Counted from the stretch's first letter, positions 23,359 through 32,259 are shown. The stretch is 34,128 nt of DNA from Lachnospiraceae bacterium UBA3310 (GCA_002361355.1 DESQ01000004.1:1-34128); one strand, 5' to 3'. The notes: generated from the sequence alone by a model not told the origin. Program-made: numbers and translations.

Positions 23359-25890
23359 TTAGTAATGCATGAAATCCTTCTCCCGCAATATAATCATGTC
23401 CTCTTCATCATACCTCTTTGCGAGCAAAATATCCATAAAATGTTTTGGTGTTTTTTTATTTGCATAGGCAATCGCCTCATCCACCAGCTCTCTCACCTCG
23501 GCAAGCGTCACTTCATGGTCGTTCGTCTGCTTATCTGCGATTCTCGTATGGAGCGCCAGAATGCCAAATTCATCAATAGAATACTCCTGTTCCTCCGCAT
23601 ACTGCTTCGCGTAAGCCACCAGAGATTCATCATCCAAAGGTTCAATGTCCACCCGCAGGTTAAAGTTATTGACAAGCTCTTTGTTTTTCTTAAGCAGTCC
23701 GTCGATCTCCGGTTTGGTGCCAACCATCAAAACCAGAATCCCCATTTTGTCCTTTTCCAGCACTTTAATGACGGAAGCCGCCGTGGCCTGTTTCAGCTTC
23801 GCCGCCTCCGCGATAATCAACGCGCCGTTGTCAAGCTTCGCAAAAGTAGCCTCCACGTCCTTCTTGTTGAGAACCGGCCCTTCCACCTTTGCTACCTTGC
23901 CGGAAAAATTGTTGTCATTATACTGCATTTCACGGATCAAAGCCTTCGCCAGAGACAGTGTTGTAATCTCTTCCTCACCGGTGATAATAATATTTCCCGT
24001 GCAGGATGCCAGACTCATATTATCCAGCGTATGAATCAACTGTCTTCTGGATTTACGCTGATGGACAAACTTGCCGAAAAGTTCCTGCTCTTCCACACTG
24101 AGCTCTCTGTCCTTTGCGCCCTCTCCCTCAGTTACCGTTTCTTCAACCTGCTCTTTCGGTGCAGATTCCTCCGCCGGTTTCCTGGTCTTTACAGGTTTCT
24201 GCTTCTTCTCCGCTTCCTGTTCCTTTGCCGCTTCTTCGATCTGTTCTGTCTCTTCCGGTTCTTCTATCTTCTCCTGTTTCTTTGGTGCAGGCGCCTCCTT
24301 TTCCGCGGCAGCTCCTCCGTTCATATCGTCGTCCGGGAAAACCACCCTTTTCACCTGCGGTTTTTTCCCGGATTCTTTCATGATCGCCGCCATGAACGCC
24401 TTTTCCAGTTCTTCCAGAAGACCGTTTTTGGTCGCCTCGTCAAAATTTGCAAACAGGCTGCCCGTCTGGGCAAGGATATGCTGACGGACATCCTCCATCC
24501 GTTTTTCCCGGTTATCCTGCTTCACCTGTTCCCACTCAGCCATAATGTCGTCGATACTGAGCTGTCCTGTAATCTGTTTTTCTACCTTCTCCGCATCAGG
24601 CAGTACAAAACTGATCTGTCCGTCATACTCCTGTGCAAGAAACTTATCGTACTCCGAAGGTTTCTGGACTGCCATCGCCTGCTCGCGCAGCGTCCTTGCC
24701 TGCAGCCTCTCGGCCTCCCTCGTCATTTCCTCTATGATTTTCTGTGCGTCAAATACCAGCGTATCATCCTGCACAATCTCCTCGCTGGCTTTCTGCAGTT
24801 CCTCCTCATTCAACGCATTGGGATTCACTCTGGGAAGTTCTGCTGTCTCTTCCAAAAGCGGGGCAATCAGGGTATCCGTGATGGAAGGCTCCTCTTTCTC
24901 CGAAGCATCCGCCTCTTCCGGCACCTCTTCCTCCTGCTCTTCCGGTTCCTCGTTCAGGAAAACATCGGTATTTTCCTCAATTTCCTCTATCTCCTCAACG
25001 CCGTCATCCGCTTCCTCCGTACCCTCCGCGAGAACCTCCTTCATGCTCTCCGCCAAGGCCATTTGCAGATTGATGGTGTTATACTGCCCCACATCGACAG
25101 TCTTGACTTCCGGCAGCTCCGTCGTCGGCGCGGAAAGGACATCCTGTTCATAAGCCGGATCGTCTTCCTCTCCGTAAGCAGTCTGCCCGACTTCCAGCTC
25201 ATCGTCGGAAAGCGGAGCCTCCTCGTCCTCCCCTTCCTCCGGCTCATCGTCATCCACATTCTCTCCGGCACTTCTGCCCTCTATATAAGCGTCATACTTC
25301 TCCTGCTGCTCCGGGCTAAGGGGCTGATGCAGCGCTTTTAACTCCAATGCCTTTATGACGTATCTGCCCTCCCCAAACCAGAGGAACATCTCGTCACACT
25401 CTTCCACACACTTCGTTGTCAAGCCGATACGATGATAGAGATAAGCCAGCTCATACACCCATTTTTCTCTGGGCTCCCGTTTCTTAAACTCCTCCAGAAT
25501 CGCTATCCGTTCTTCTATACTCACATCCAGCGCCTCATAGAGCCGGTACTGCAAAACATAGCGCCCCGTATCTCTCGGCGCAATCTGTACAAACTCCTTA
25601 TAGTATTCGCTGGCCTGATCGTACTCCCCCATCTTAATGCAAAGCTCACACAGAGAATAGATAATCAGCCTGCCTGTAGGATGCTTCTCATAGGCCATCA
25701 AAAGAATATCCTTGCTCTCCTGATAACGTCTGTTGATCTTGTAGAGATCGCTTATCGTGCACAGCATCATAACGCTTCTAACCCTGCGCCAGTCAATTTT
25801 ATCCGCAATCTTTACCGCTTCCGCGTACTCTCCCTCTGCTATCAGCGCTTTGATCTCATCCGCACTGGCCTTGTACTCAAATTTATCCAA
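23359..25890 (-). CDS. TPR protein with an acidic middle region and an eroded CbbX/SpoVK-like AAA+ domain
   Basis: 843 residues. Residues 1-200 are TPR-like helical pairs (GEYAEAVKIADKIDW, GEYDQASEYYKEF). Residues about 205-600 are very acidic and low-complexity with some helical stretches. The C-terminal part (about 600-843) resembles the CbbX/SpoVK branch of AAA+ proteins. At Walker A it reads ITGEEEITTLS (637-647) without Lys, and at Walker B LIIAEAAK (690-697) with Ala for Asp. It is therefore unlikely to hydrolyse ATP normally. The start is TTG at 25890, with GAGGTGG 4 bases upstream. It shares an operon with glgB. No known function. Confidence 0.75.
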   Translation of the reverse strand: MDKFEYKASADEIKALIAEGEYAEAVKIADKIDWRRVRSVMMLCTISDLYKINRRYQESKDILLMAYEKHPTGRLIIYSLCELCIKMGEYDQASEYYKEFVQIAPRDTGRYVLQYRLYEALDVSIEERIAILEEFKKREPREKWVYELAYLYHRIGLTTKCVEECDEMFLWFGEGRYVIKALELKALHQPLSPEQQEKYDAYIEGRSAGENVDDDEPEEGEDEEAPLSDDELEVGQTAYGEEDDPAYEQDVLSAPTTELPEVKTVDVGQYNTINLQMALAESMKEVLAEGTEEADDGVEEIEEIEENTDVFLNEEPEEQEEEVPEEADASEKEEPSITDTLIAPLLEETAELPRVNPNALNEEELQKASEEIVQDDTLVFDAQKIIEEMTREAERLQARTLREQAMAVQKPSEYDKFLAQEYDGQISFVLPDAEKVEKQITGQLSIDDIMAEWEQVKQDNREKRMEDVRQHILAQTGSLFANFDEATKNGLLEELEKAFMAAIMKESGKKPQVKRVVFPDDDMNGGAAAEKEAPAPKKQEKIEEPEETEQIEEAAKEQEAEKKQKPVKTRKPAEESAPKEQVEETVTEGEGAKDRELSVEEQELFGKFVHQRKSRRQLIHTLDNMSLASCTGNIIITGEEEITTLSLAKALIREMQYNDNNFSGKVAKVEGPVLNKKDVEATFAKLDNGALIIAEAAKLKQATAASVIKVLEKDKMGILVLMVGTKPEIDGLLKKNKELVNNFNLRVDIEPLDDESLVAYAKQYAEEQEYSIDEFGILALHTRIADKQTNDHEVTLAEVRELVDEAIAYANKKTPKHFMDILLAKRYDEEDMIILREKDFMHY

Positions 25891-25955
25891 GGTACCACCT
25901 CATCAACGTACTTTACTTTTTATCTGTCTACACAATGACCCTATTATCTGTTTCA

Positions 25956-25984
25956 GTTTACCATAGTCCCCTGTCAATGTAAAC
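25956..25984. repeat. Inverted repeat GTTTAC/GTAAAC upstream of the TPR-glgB operon
   Basis: GTTTAC (25956-25961) and GTAAAC (25979-25984) are separated by 17 bases and overlap a TTGACA on the minus strand (25977-25972). No -10 fits this -35 at standard spacing; GATAAT follows 23 bases later. It could be an operator in the promoter region of the operon. Confidence 0.3.
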
Positions 25985-25995
25985 AAATTCCGTTG

Positions 25996-26034
25996 AAAAA
26001 AAGTACCCCTGCTCCCAATATATGGAGCTTTTTT
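25996..26034. terminator. Terminator hairpin after ksgA, best formed on the plus strand
   Basis: GCTCC (26011-26015) and GGAGC (26024-26028) with an 8-base loop, followed on the plus strand by TTTTTT. On the minus strand, the direction of ksgA, the T7 run (26002-25996) is 8 bases from the stem, which is less good. It lies 44 bases past the ksgA stop and may work in both directions. Confidence 0.5.
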
Positions 26035-26077
26035 ATAAAAAAATCACTTTATCTTGTATTTTTATCTCAATTGACGC

Positions 26078-26944
26078 TTATCTTTTTGCCCGTAAAAGGC
26101 AGTTAGATAATTCTGAAAACTGTTCCAAAGTTAGCGTCTCACCGCGTACAGTTTTGGAGAGTCCCATCTCCTCCAACGCCGCTTCTGCCTGCGCTCTGGT
26201 TACGCCGATTCCTCCTGCATTGGCTAAACCGTTGGCAAGCGTCTTTCTTCTCTGGTTGAAGGAGGCTCTGATCACGGCAAAGAGAAATGCCTCGTCCGTC
26301 ACATCCACAGGCGGTTTTCCATATTTTGTCAGCCGCACCACCGTACTGTCCACACCTGGCCGCGGCAGAAAACAGGAAGCCGGCACTCTGGCGACAATCT
26401 CCGGCTTCGCATAATACTGCACTGCCAGCGACAGCGCCCCGTAGTCCTTTGTACCAGGCCCGGTCTGCATACGCGCCGCCACCTCGCTCTGCACCATAAC
26501 CGTAATACTCGCAAGCGGCATATGGCTCTCAAAAAGCGCCATGATAATCGGCGTTGTAATATAATAGGGAAGATTTGCTACGACCTTTATGGGTCTGCCG
26601 CCGTTTTCCCCCGCCAATGCCAGCAAATCCACTTTCAAAATATCCTCGCACAAAACTGTAACATTATTATAGGAAGACAAGGTATCCTCCAGTATCGGAA
26701 TAAGCCCCCTGTCGATCTCAACGGCGATAACCCGGCCCGCCGCTTCCGCAAGGTACTGCGTCATTGTACCGATACCCGGCCCGATCTCCAGAACGCAATC
26801 CTCCTCCGTAATCTGCGCCGCCTCCACAATTTTTCGGAGAATGTTCGCATCGATCAGAAAATTCTGCCCGTATTTCTTCTGCGTACGGAACTGATATTTC
26901 TTAAGTATCTCCGACGTATTTGTAAAGTTTCCCAAATCTGCCAT
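26078..26944 (-). CDS. 16S rRNA dimethyladenosine transferase (KsgA/RsmA)
   Basis: 288 residues. KYGQNFLID opens the family pattern, the SAM-binding motif EIGPGIGT is at 53-60 and the catalytic NLPYY at 124-128. It dimethylates the two adjacent adenines near the 3' end of 16S rRNA during 30S maturation. It lies 18 bases after the tatD-like gene, the common tatD-ksgA pairing of Bacillota. The ribosome binding site GAGGGGG is a little far (about 12 bases) from the ATG. Confidence 0.95.
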   Translation of the reverse strand: MADLGNFTNTSEILKKYQFRTQKKYGQNFLIDANILRKIVEAAQITEEDCVLEIGPGIGTMTQYLAEAAGRVIAVEIDRGLIPILEDTLSSYNNVTVLCEDILKVDLLALAGENGGRPIKVVANLPYYITTPIIMALFESHMPLASITVMVQSEVAARMQTGPGTKDYGALSLAVQYYAKPEIVARVPASCFLPRPGVDSTVVRLTKYGKPPVDVTDEAFLFAVIRASFNQRRKTLANGLANAGGIGVTRAQAEAALEEMGLSKTVRGETLTLEQFSELSNCLLRAKR

Positions 26945-26962
26945 GAAATGTTGTTCCCCCTC

Positions 26963-27733
26963 TTATTTTTCCAGACCAAACAATATTTTCGCATTGCGCT
27001 CGGTGCACGCCACCACTTCCTCGTAGGAGATTCCCTTAAGCTCCGAGATGGCAGAAGCCACATAAGGAAGATTCAGGGAGGAGTTACGTTCGCCCCGATG
27101 AGGCTCCGGCGCAAGATAAGGGCTGTCCGTCTCCAATAAAATCCTGTCCATGGGAATATACTGCACCACCTCCTTAAGCTTCTTTGCATTCTTAAACGTA
27201 ATCACGCCGCCGATGCCAAAATAGTAATCCATCTCCAAATACGCCCTCGCCATCTCCTTTGTATAAGAAAAACAGTGCACCACGCCGCCGATCTCTTCCG
27301 CGTGGTGCGCCCGTATAATATCCAGCGTATCCTTCGCCGCCTCTCTGGAATGAATAACAACGGGAAGCTTCACCTCGCCCGCAAGCACAAGCTGCCTTTC
27401 AAACCATTCCTTCTGCACGGATACCGCCGGTTCCGGATAGTGATAGTCCAGCCCGATTTCGCCCACAGCAACCACCTTCTCATGACCGCACAGGCTGCGC
27501 AGACGCCCAATCCCCTCCTCCGTCAGTTCCTCTACCTCGCTGGGATGTACGCCCACCGCGCCGTATATAAAAGGATACTGCTCCGACAGTTTCACACTCG
27601 CCTCGCTTCCGGCAAGGCTGGCTCCTATATTGATCACCGTACCGATGCCGTGTTCCGCCAAAGAAGCAAGCAGTTGTTCCCTGTCCGCATCAAAATCCGT
27701 ATCGTCATAATGCGCATGACTCTCAAAAATCAT
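26963..27733 (-). CDS. TatD-family metal-dependent deoxyribonuclease
   Basis: 256 residues, a complete TIM-barrel hydrolase. Metal ligands are visible: H6 and H8 (SHAHYD), E92 (GEIGLDY), H128 (VIHSRE), H153 (HCFS) and D203 (ETDSPYLAP). TatD proteins act as Mg-dependent 3'-5' exonucleases or DNA-repair nucleases in the cytoplasm. It is the first gene of the tatD-ksgA operon, with a promoter about 35 bases upstream. Purine-rich AAAGGGGCGGAGGAA precedes the ATG. Confidence 0.93.
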   Translation of the reverse strand: MIFESHAHYDDTDFDADREQLLASLAEHGIGTVINIGASLAGSEASVKLSEQYPFIYGAVGVHPSEVEELTEEGIGRLRSLCGHEKVVAVGEIGLDYHYPEPAVSVQKEWFERQLVLAGEVKLPVVIHSREAAKDTLDIIRAHHAEEIGGVVHCFSYTKEMARAYLEMDYYFGIGGVITFKNAKKLKEVVQYIPMDRILLETDSPYLAPEPHRGERNSSLNLPYVASAISELKGISYEEVVACTERNAKILFGLEK

Positions 27734-27769
27734 TTCCTCCGCCCCTTTCCTTCCGGTAAATCTGTGAAT

Positions 27770-27798
27770 AATGTATCATTTTGGCGCATCGAATGCAA
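27770..27798 (-). promoter_or_regulatory. Promoter of the tatD-ksgA operon
   Basis: TTGCAT (27798-27793), 17 bases, TACATT (27775-27770) on the minus strand. It gives a leader of about 30 bases before the tatD-like gene. Confidence 0.7.
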
Positions 27799-27844
27799 TC
27801 TCTAAAGAAATTTGAAATATTCTTAAATTTTCTTTAAAAAATAC

Positions 27845-27873
27845 TTGCATTACGAAAAACATTATACTATAAT
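27845..27873 (+). promoter_or_regulatory. Promoter of tRNA-Lys
   Basis: TTGCAT (27845-27850), 17 bases, TATAAT (27868-27873). It is back to back with the tatD promoter, the two -35 elements being 46 bases apart. The start would be near 27880, some 35 bases before the tRNA. Confidence 0.85.
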
Positions 27874-27914
27874 AACTCTTGCGTTGATTAAATGCACTAA
27901 AACAAAGGATATTT

Positions 27915-27987
27915 GCACCGCTAGCTCAGTTGGTAGAGCACCTGACTCTTAATCAGGGTGTCCAGGGTTCGAGCCCCTGGCGGTGCA
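27915..27987 (+). tRNA. tRNA-Lys (anticodon CTT)
   Basis: 73 bases. Acceptor GCACCGC pairs with GCGGTGC before discriminator A (27987). D-arm GCTCAGTTGGTAGAGC, anticodon loop CTCTTAA giving CTT, and T-arm GGTTCGAGCC. CCA is not encoded. Confidence 0.96.
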
Positions 27988-27993
27988 CGCGAA

Positions 27994-28039
27994 GGACTGT
28001 TTTTGGAGACGTAAGCGCTCTGGGGACGGTTCTTTTTTT
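27994..28039 (+). terminator. Intrinsic terminator after tRNA-Lys
   Basis: GGACTGTTTTTGGAG (27994-28008) and CTCTGGGGACGGTTC (28018-28032) pair across 15 positions if G-U pairs are allowed, with a 9-base loop, followed by T7 (28033-28039). The number of G-U pairs means only the plus-strand RNA folds well. Confidence 0.75.
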
Positions 28040-28046
28040 ACTTCCC

Positions 28047-28061
28047 GGCGCAGTCTGCGCC
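28047..28061 (-). repeat. G/C-rich hairpin just past the ABC-like gene
   Basis: GGCGCA and TGCGCC with a 3-base loop, directly after the stop at 28064. No T-run follows on the minus strand, so it may protect the mRNA end rather than terminate transcription. Confidence 0.4.
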
Positions 28062-28063
28062 AC

Positions 28064-29539
28064 TCAGCGGTATAAATTCAGCCATGGCGCATTGATAGAA
28101 ATTGACCCAAACTCTTCCCTGTCTACTTCTTGCACAATCCCTTCCTTCCCCACACGTATCAACCTGTCCGCCAGGGACATGGAATCCGCCAGATTGATTG
28201 TCAGAATCACCACTGCCATCCCCCTGTCCAGCAACATTTCCATCATCTGCCAGATAAACACGCGATGCGTCAGATCCGCGCCTTTAAAAGGCTGTACGCA
28301 CACCACGACCTTAGGCTTTTGCAGCAAAATCCGCGTATAAACAAGCTGGCATTTCTGCCGCTCTCCAAGTGCCTCCACCGGCATAGAAAATACATCTTTT
28401 CCAAGAATCTCCGCATACTCTTTTTTGACACTGTTTTTCATACGGGCATTTTTCCAGATTTCCGGTACTCTCCGGGACAGTCCCATACACAGATTATCCA
28501 GATAGCTCATCCCCCGAAATACCATCGTTTTTGCGGGATCCGCAGAAATCAGGGCAAAATCCCTGCATGCAGCAGGCTGAATCGGACGCCCGTTCATGCC
28601 AAACTCACCGCTCTTGGGATGTTTTTCCCCGCAGAGCATATACAAAATGTCCCGATGCACCTGCTCGTCCAGATTTTGAACCACCAGACACTCCCCTTCG
28701 TAAACCTCCATCGAAAAATCGGAAAGGACATCCCCCGTGATATGGGAGAAGGACAGCACCGGCTTTTTTCCCCGCTCTGCGGCATTGCGAGTGCCCATAT
28801 GGCTCCGTATCATCCTGTCAAATTCAAAGGAATAGCTCTGCACAATGCCGCTTGTCATCTCCGCGCGCTGGGCCACCTTTTGAATCCGCCCGTTGGAGAA
28901 AAGTGCCACCCTGTCGCAGACTTCCATGATCTCTTCCAGGTGCAGGCTGATATAGAGGAACGAAAAACCCTGTCCGGCATAATGATGCATAATCTCGTAA
29001 AGTTTGGCAAGTTCCTCTCCGTTTACCACCGTACTTATCTCATTCAGGACAATTAACCGGTAACCTGCCACCACCGCCCGCAGAAGCTCCACCACCACGC
29101 GCTCAAGAGCCGGCAGCTTTTCCACATAGGCGTCCGCCGGAATCTGCATCTCTATATCCCGCATAAAGGGCGCTAACTGTCTTTGCAGAAGTTTTCCTTT
29201 GATAATATTCTGTCGAAACCCCTGTCTCAGCACAAAAATATTATCGGAAACTGTCATATGTTCCACCAGTCTGCTGTGCGCGTCGATAATGCCGATCCTG
29301 TTCATTGATCTCCTGGTGCTCTTCCATGAGTTGACGCGCTCGCCGCAGTAATAAACATGCCCGTCATAGAGCGGCATGTTGGTCTGCATCAACTGTAACA
29401 GCTCCTGCAGGCCATGGGCGCTGATGGGCACAAGCCCCATGATCTCCCCCTGATAAATCTGTAAATTGAGATCCTCCAGCCGTTTGCTCCCCTTATCCGG
29501 ATAGGTCACCCGCTCCATGCGGAATATTTCCTGCCTCAT
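28064..29539 (-). CDS. Degenerate two-domain sugar ABC ATPase homologue (RbsA/MglA-like, predicted inactive)
   Basis: 491 residues, the length and two-halves layout of RbsA/MglA ATPases. In half 1 the Walker A region reads GLVPISAHGLQELL (35-48), so Lys-Ser-Thr are Leu-Gln-Glu. The signature is LPALERVVVE instead of LSxGxxQ, and Walker B is LIVLNEIS with Asn for Asp. In half 2 Walker A is absent (CLVVQNLDEQVHRD, 284-297), Walker B is VVVCVQPFKGAD with Val-Gln for Asp-Glu, and the switch His is replaced (ILTINLAD). ATP hydrolysis is very unlikely. The start overlaps the kinase stop as ATGA. It is the last gene of the sensing operon. No permease lies beside it, so a regulatory role is inferred. 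Confidence 0.82.
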   Translation of the reverse strand: MRQEIFRMERVTYPDKGSKRLEDLNLQIYQGEIMGLVPISAHGLQELLQLMQTNMPLYDGHVYYCGERVNSWKSTRRSMNRIGIIDAHSRLVEHMTVSDNIFVLRQGFRQNIIKGKLLQRQLAPFMRDIEMQIPADAYVEKLPALERVVVELLRAVVAGYRLIVLNEISTVVNGEELAKLYEIMHHYAGQGFSFLYISLHLEEIMEVCDRVALFSNGRIQKVAQRAEMTSGIVQSYSFEFDRMIRSHMGTRNAAERGKKPVLSFSHITGDVLSDFSMEVYEGECLVVQNLDEQVHRDILYMLCGEKHPKSGEFGMNGRPIQPAACRDFALISADPAKTMVFRGMSYLDNLCMGLSRRVPEIWKNARMKNSVKKEYAEILGKDVFSMPVEALGERQKCQLVYTRILLQKPKVVVCVQPFKGADLTHRVFIWQMMEMLLDRGMAVVILTINLADSMSLADRLIRVGKEGIVQEVDREEFGSISINAPWLNLYR

Positions 29540-30558
29540 ACGTTTTCATCCCTCTGGAAAGGAATCGTAATCTCCACGTCCGTCCCCTTCTGAGGCACAG
29601 AGTAGACATGAAGCCCATACTCTTCCCCGAAAATCAAGTGTATCCTGCTGTTCACATTGGCCAGCGCGATACCGCCCTTGCGCTCCTCTCCGCGAATCAG
29701 CTCGGCGCCGTCGCGCCCCAGCTTGCGGTTCAGTTTCGTCAGCGTCTCCTCATCCATACCCACACCGTCATCGGAAATTCTGATCAAAAGCCTGTCCTGC
29801 GTTCTCCCAAACTGAATCCGCAGATTGCCGGTCTCTACCTTTAACTCCGTGCCATGAATAATACTGTTCTCCAGAATCGGCTGAAGCGTCAGCTTAGGGA
29901 TTTTACATCCCATGATATCTTCCCAGTCCTCCGCATCATAGTCGATATGAAGCTGCAGGCGGTCTCCAAACCGGTATTTCTGAATCAAAAAATAAGTCTC
30001 ACAGTTATCCAGCTCATCCTGCACCGTCACCAGATTTTCTATGTTTGTGATCGTATAGCGGAAAAACTTGGCAAGCGCCTCCGTCATATCCGCCACGCCG
30101 TCAAGTCCCGCAATCAACGCTTCGCCGCGAATGCTCTCCAACGTATTGTAGAGAAAATGCGGATTGATCTGATTTTGCAAAGCCAGATACTGCGCCTGCC
30201 TTTTATTCATATCCATCAGCTTGGGCGAGTGCACAATCTTCTCGATCTCTTCCACCTGCCACTTCATGGAAGGACTTTGAAACACCTTCTCAAAGTCCTT
30301 CTCCTCAATCAGATACCCATCCAGAAAACGCTGCACCAAAAGCTCCGAACGCTTGTAGGGCAAAATCACCCAGAACCAGACAACCAGAGAATACAACAGG
30401 GCAATTACCACATAGATTCCGGCGCGAAGCACCGTCTCCTCCCCGTGTATACCCAGCAGTACATTTCTGACGGCCTCCTCCACAAAATAAAAGAACGTGA
30501 TGATGCCAATCAGCAAAACTCTGTTTGATATATATTTTAAGCGATATTCTTCCTTCAT
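29536..30558 (-). CDS. YesM/LytS-type sensor histidine kinase lacking a large external sensor
   Basis: 340 residues. Two membrane helices (about 13-29 and 46-66) leave only about 16 residues between them; there is no Cache-type domain. The His_kinase domain has QNQINPHFLYNTLE with phosphoacceptor H134. The ATPase part has LQPILENSIIHG (N box), ISDDGVGMD and GIALANVNSRI. Members of this family usually sense sugars or peptides through a large extracellular domain, so the input here must come through the membrane helices or a partner protein. AGGAG stands before the ATG. It begins 11 bases after the response regulator stop. Confidence 0.9.
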   Translation of the reverse strand: MKEEYRLKYISNRVLLIGIITFFYFVEEAVRNVLLGIHGEETVLRAGIYVVIALLYSLVVWFWVILPYKRSELLVQRFLDGYLIEEKDFEKVFQSPSMKWQVEEIEKIVHSPKLMDMNKRQAQYLALQNQINPHFLYNTLESIRGEALIAGLDGVADMTEALAKFFRYTITNIENLVTVQDELDNCETYFLIQKYRFGDRLQLHIDYDAEDWEDIMGCKIPKLTLQPILENSIIHGTELKVETGNLRIQFGRTQDRLLIRISDDGVGMDEETLTKLNRKLGRDGAELIRGEERKGGIALANVNSRIHLIFGEEYGLHVYSVPQKGTDVEITIPFQRDENV

Positions 30559-30569
30559 CCGGAACTCTC

Positions 30570-32162
30570 CTATCCGTACATCTTCCGGTAAACTGTGGGT
30601 TTTACTCCCGTCGTCTTCTCAAAGGTGTGCGTAAAATGTTTCAAATCATTGTACCCTACCTGCTGGCAGATTTTAGACACCGGAATGTTCGTCTCCCGCA
30701 ATAAAACCTTCGCCTGTTCCATGCGGACGCCAATCAGATACTTGGCGAAGCCTTCCCCTTCCACCTTCTTAAAAAGCGCGCTGAAATAGGCCGAACTTAA
30801 GCCCACCGCGCCGCTTACTTCCTCCTGTGTGATCGGTTCGCTGTAATGATTCTGGATATACTGTTTGGCCAGGCGGATCGGGCGCACCGTATCCGCCTCA
30901 TGCCTCTGGCTCATCTCTTCCACATAGTCCTTCTGCAAAGAGCAGAGTCTCTTAAAAAGCCCGTCCACACTGCCGCAGAGAGAACAGCGTTCCTCAAAAT
31001 CCCTGACCGCCTCCGCCCGGTTTTTCACCTCCACCTGGCTTAAGAACAGGCCCGCCGCCGAGTAGACAAGCTCCCGCACCTCAAAACCCTTCACATCCCG
31101 CACTTCGAGAATCGTGCGCTGCATCTGCCCGGCCGCTTCCTCGGCCTCCTCGACGCTCATCACCTCAATGGCATGGACAATCTGCCTCACATACCTTTCC
31201 AGAATATTCTGCTCGTGGATCGCGGACGCGGATGGTATACGCTCCAAAAGCCTCCCCGTTCCCCTCAAAAGCCTGTCTTCAATAATGAAAGATGCCTGTC
31301 TCACCGATTCCTGCAAGCCCTTCGCATCCCTCTCCGCGCTCCCCAGCGCGGCGGTAAACATGACCGGCCCGAAAATGCCCTTCTCACCCTCCAATTGGTT
31401 CAGACAATCCCGGAACATTTTCCGTATCTCCTCTGTCTTCTCGCTCTCATAATTCAGGAAACCGACACAGCCCAACCCCTTCGCTCCCATCACAAACTCC
31501 CCACAGCGGGAGGTCAGACTGTTTCCTAAAAGAACCTGCACCTTATCCAATATGATGTCGATTCCGGCACGGCTGATTTTACCTTCCTCCTCACAGTCAA
31601 CCTTCACCATAAAGCCCTGAAAAACCCCCTCTTTTACCTGCAGATGGTACTTTTCCCGCAGTTCCTCCAGGGACGGTTCCCAGACACTCTCCTCCGTCAG
31701 GCGGTTTAACAGATTCGTCCTAAACAGTCGAATATCCGCCTCGCTCTTTTGCTGTATCCGCTGGTGGTCTTCGGCGCGCTGCCGCCTCTCCCGTATCCGC
31801 TCCCCCAGCTTCTGCAGTGTGCCGGTCAGCTCCTCCTTATTGATCGGTTTCAGCAGATAGTCCCCTACGCCATACTTAATCGCTGTCTGTGCGTAAGCAA
31901 AATGCGCATACCCGCTGATAATAATGATCTCCAGATCCTCTTCGCTTGCCCTTATTTTCTCAATCAGCTCTAAACCACTATAACCCGGCATTCTGATATC
32001 CGTAATCAAAATGTCGGGCTTTATCTCTTTTACCAGATCGCAGGCTTCCAGTCCATTGTGTGCAACCCCCACAACCTCCATACGAAGGGCATCACAGTCT
32101 ATCAACGCCTCAATCAACTGACAGATGCGCTCCTCATCATCCGCGATCATAACCTTCAGCAT
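30570..32162 (-). CDS. YesN-type response regulator with AraC DNA-binding domain
   Basis: 530 residues. A receiver domain (1-120) with D8/D9, phosphoacceptor D55 (LITDIRMP) and K105 (YLLKPI), a central region of about 280 residues typical of YesN proteins, and a C-terminal AraC helix-turn-helix pair (about 425-530; ITQEEVSGAVGLSSAYFS, then VSKICQQVGYNDLKHFTHTF). It is the likely partner of the downstream YesM kinase. ATG 32162 is chosen because GGGGGATGAA precedes it; ATG 32174, in frame, is also possible. Confidence 0.9.
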   Translation of the reverse strand: MLKVMIADDEERICQLIEALIDCDALRMEVVGVAHNGLEACDLVKEIKPDILITDIRMPGYSGLELIEKIRASEEDLEIIIISGYAHFAYAQTAIKYGVGDYLLKPINKEELTGTLQKLGERIRERRQRAEDHQRIQQKSEADIRLFRTNLLNRLTEESVWEPSLEELREKYHLQVKEGVFQGFMVKVDCEEEGKISRAGIDIILDKVQVLLGNSLTSRCGEFVMGAKGLGCVGFLNYESEKTEEIRKMFRDCLNQLEGEKGIFGPVMFTAALGSAERDAKGLQESVRQASFIIEDRLLRGTGRLLERIPSASAIHEQNILERYVRQIVHAIEVMSVEEAEEAAGQMQRTILEVRDVKGFEVRELVYSAAGLFLSQVEVKNRAEAVRDFEERCSLCGSVDGLFKRLCSLQKDYVEEMSQRHEADTVRPIRLAKQYIQNHYSEPITQEEVSGAVGLSSAYFSALFKKVEGEGFAKYLIGVRMEQAKVLLRETNIPVSKICQQVGYNDLKHFTHTFEKTTGVKPTVYRKMYG

Positions 32163-32201
32163 TTCATCCCCCATAACAATCCCCGCCTTCAAAGTGACTA
32201 A

Positions 32202-32230
32202 GAAAACCGCCGGAAAATCCGACGGTTTTC
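32202..32230 (-). terminator. Terminator or attenuator between the binding protein and the two-component genes
   Basis: GAAAACCGTCGG (32230-32219) pairs with CCGGCGGTTTTC (32213-32202) with one G-U pair and an ATTTT loop, so the T-stretch forms part of the stem. Only about 40 bases separate it from the regulator start and no promoter is visible there. The downstream genes probably depend on read-through. Confidence 0.65.
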
Positions 32231-32259
32231 TCTGTTATCTTAATTATAACACACGCAGC

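Noticed and set aside
23365..25341. A 658-residue open frame on the plus strand
   Set aside because: It lies entirely opposite the TPR-AAA gene. Its Leu/Phe/Arg-rich product with no recognisable domain is what antisense reading of acidic Glu/Lys-rich codons gives, and the minus-strand gene has clear domains.
28018..28039. The GGGGACGGTTC-type sequence after tRNA-Lys as part of a mobile repeat (REP-like) element
   Set aside because: Similar strings occur in clostridial palindromic repeats, but here the full hairpin plus T7 is explained by termination of the tRNA, and no second copy of the unit was seen in the window.
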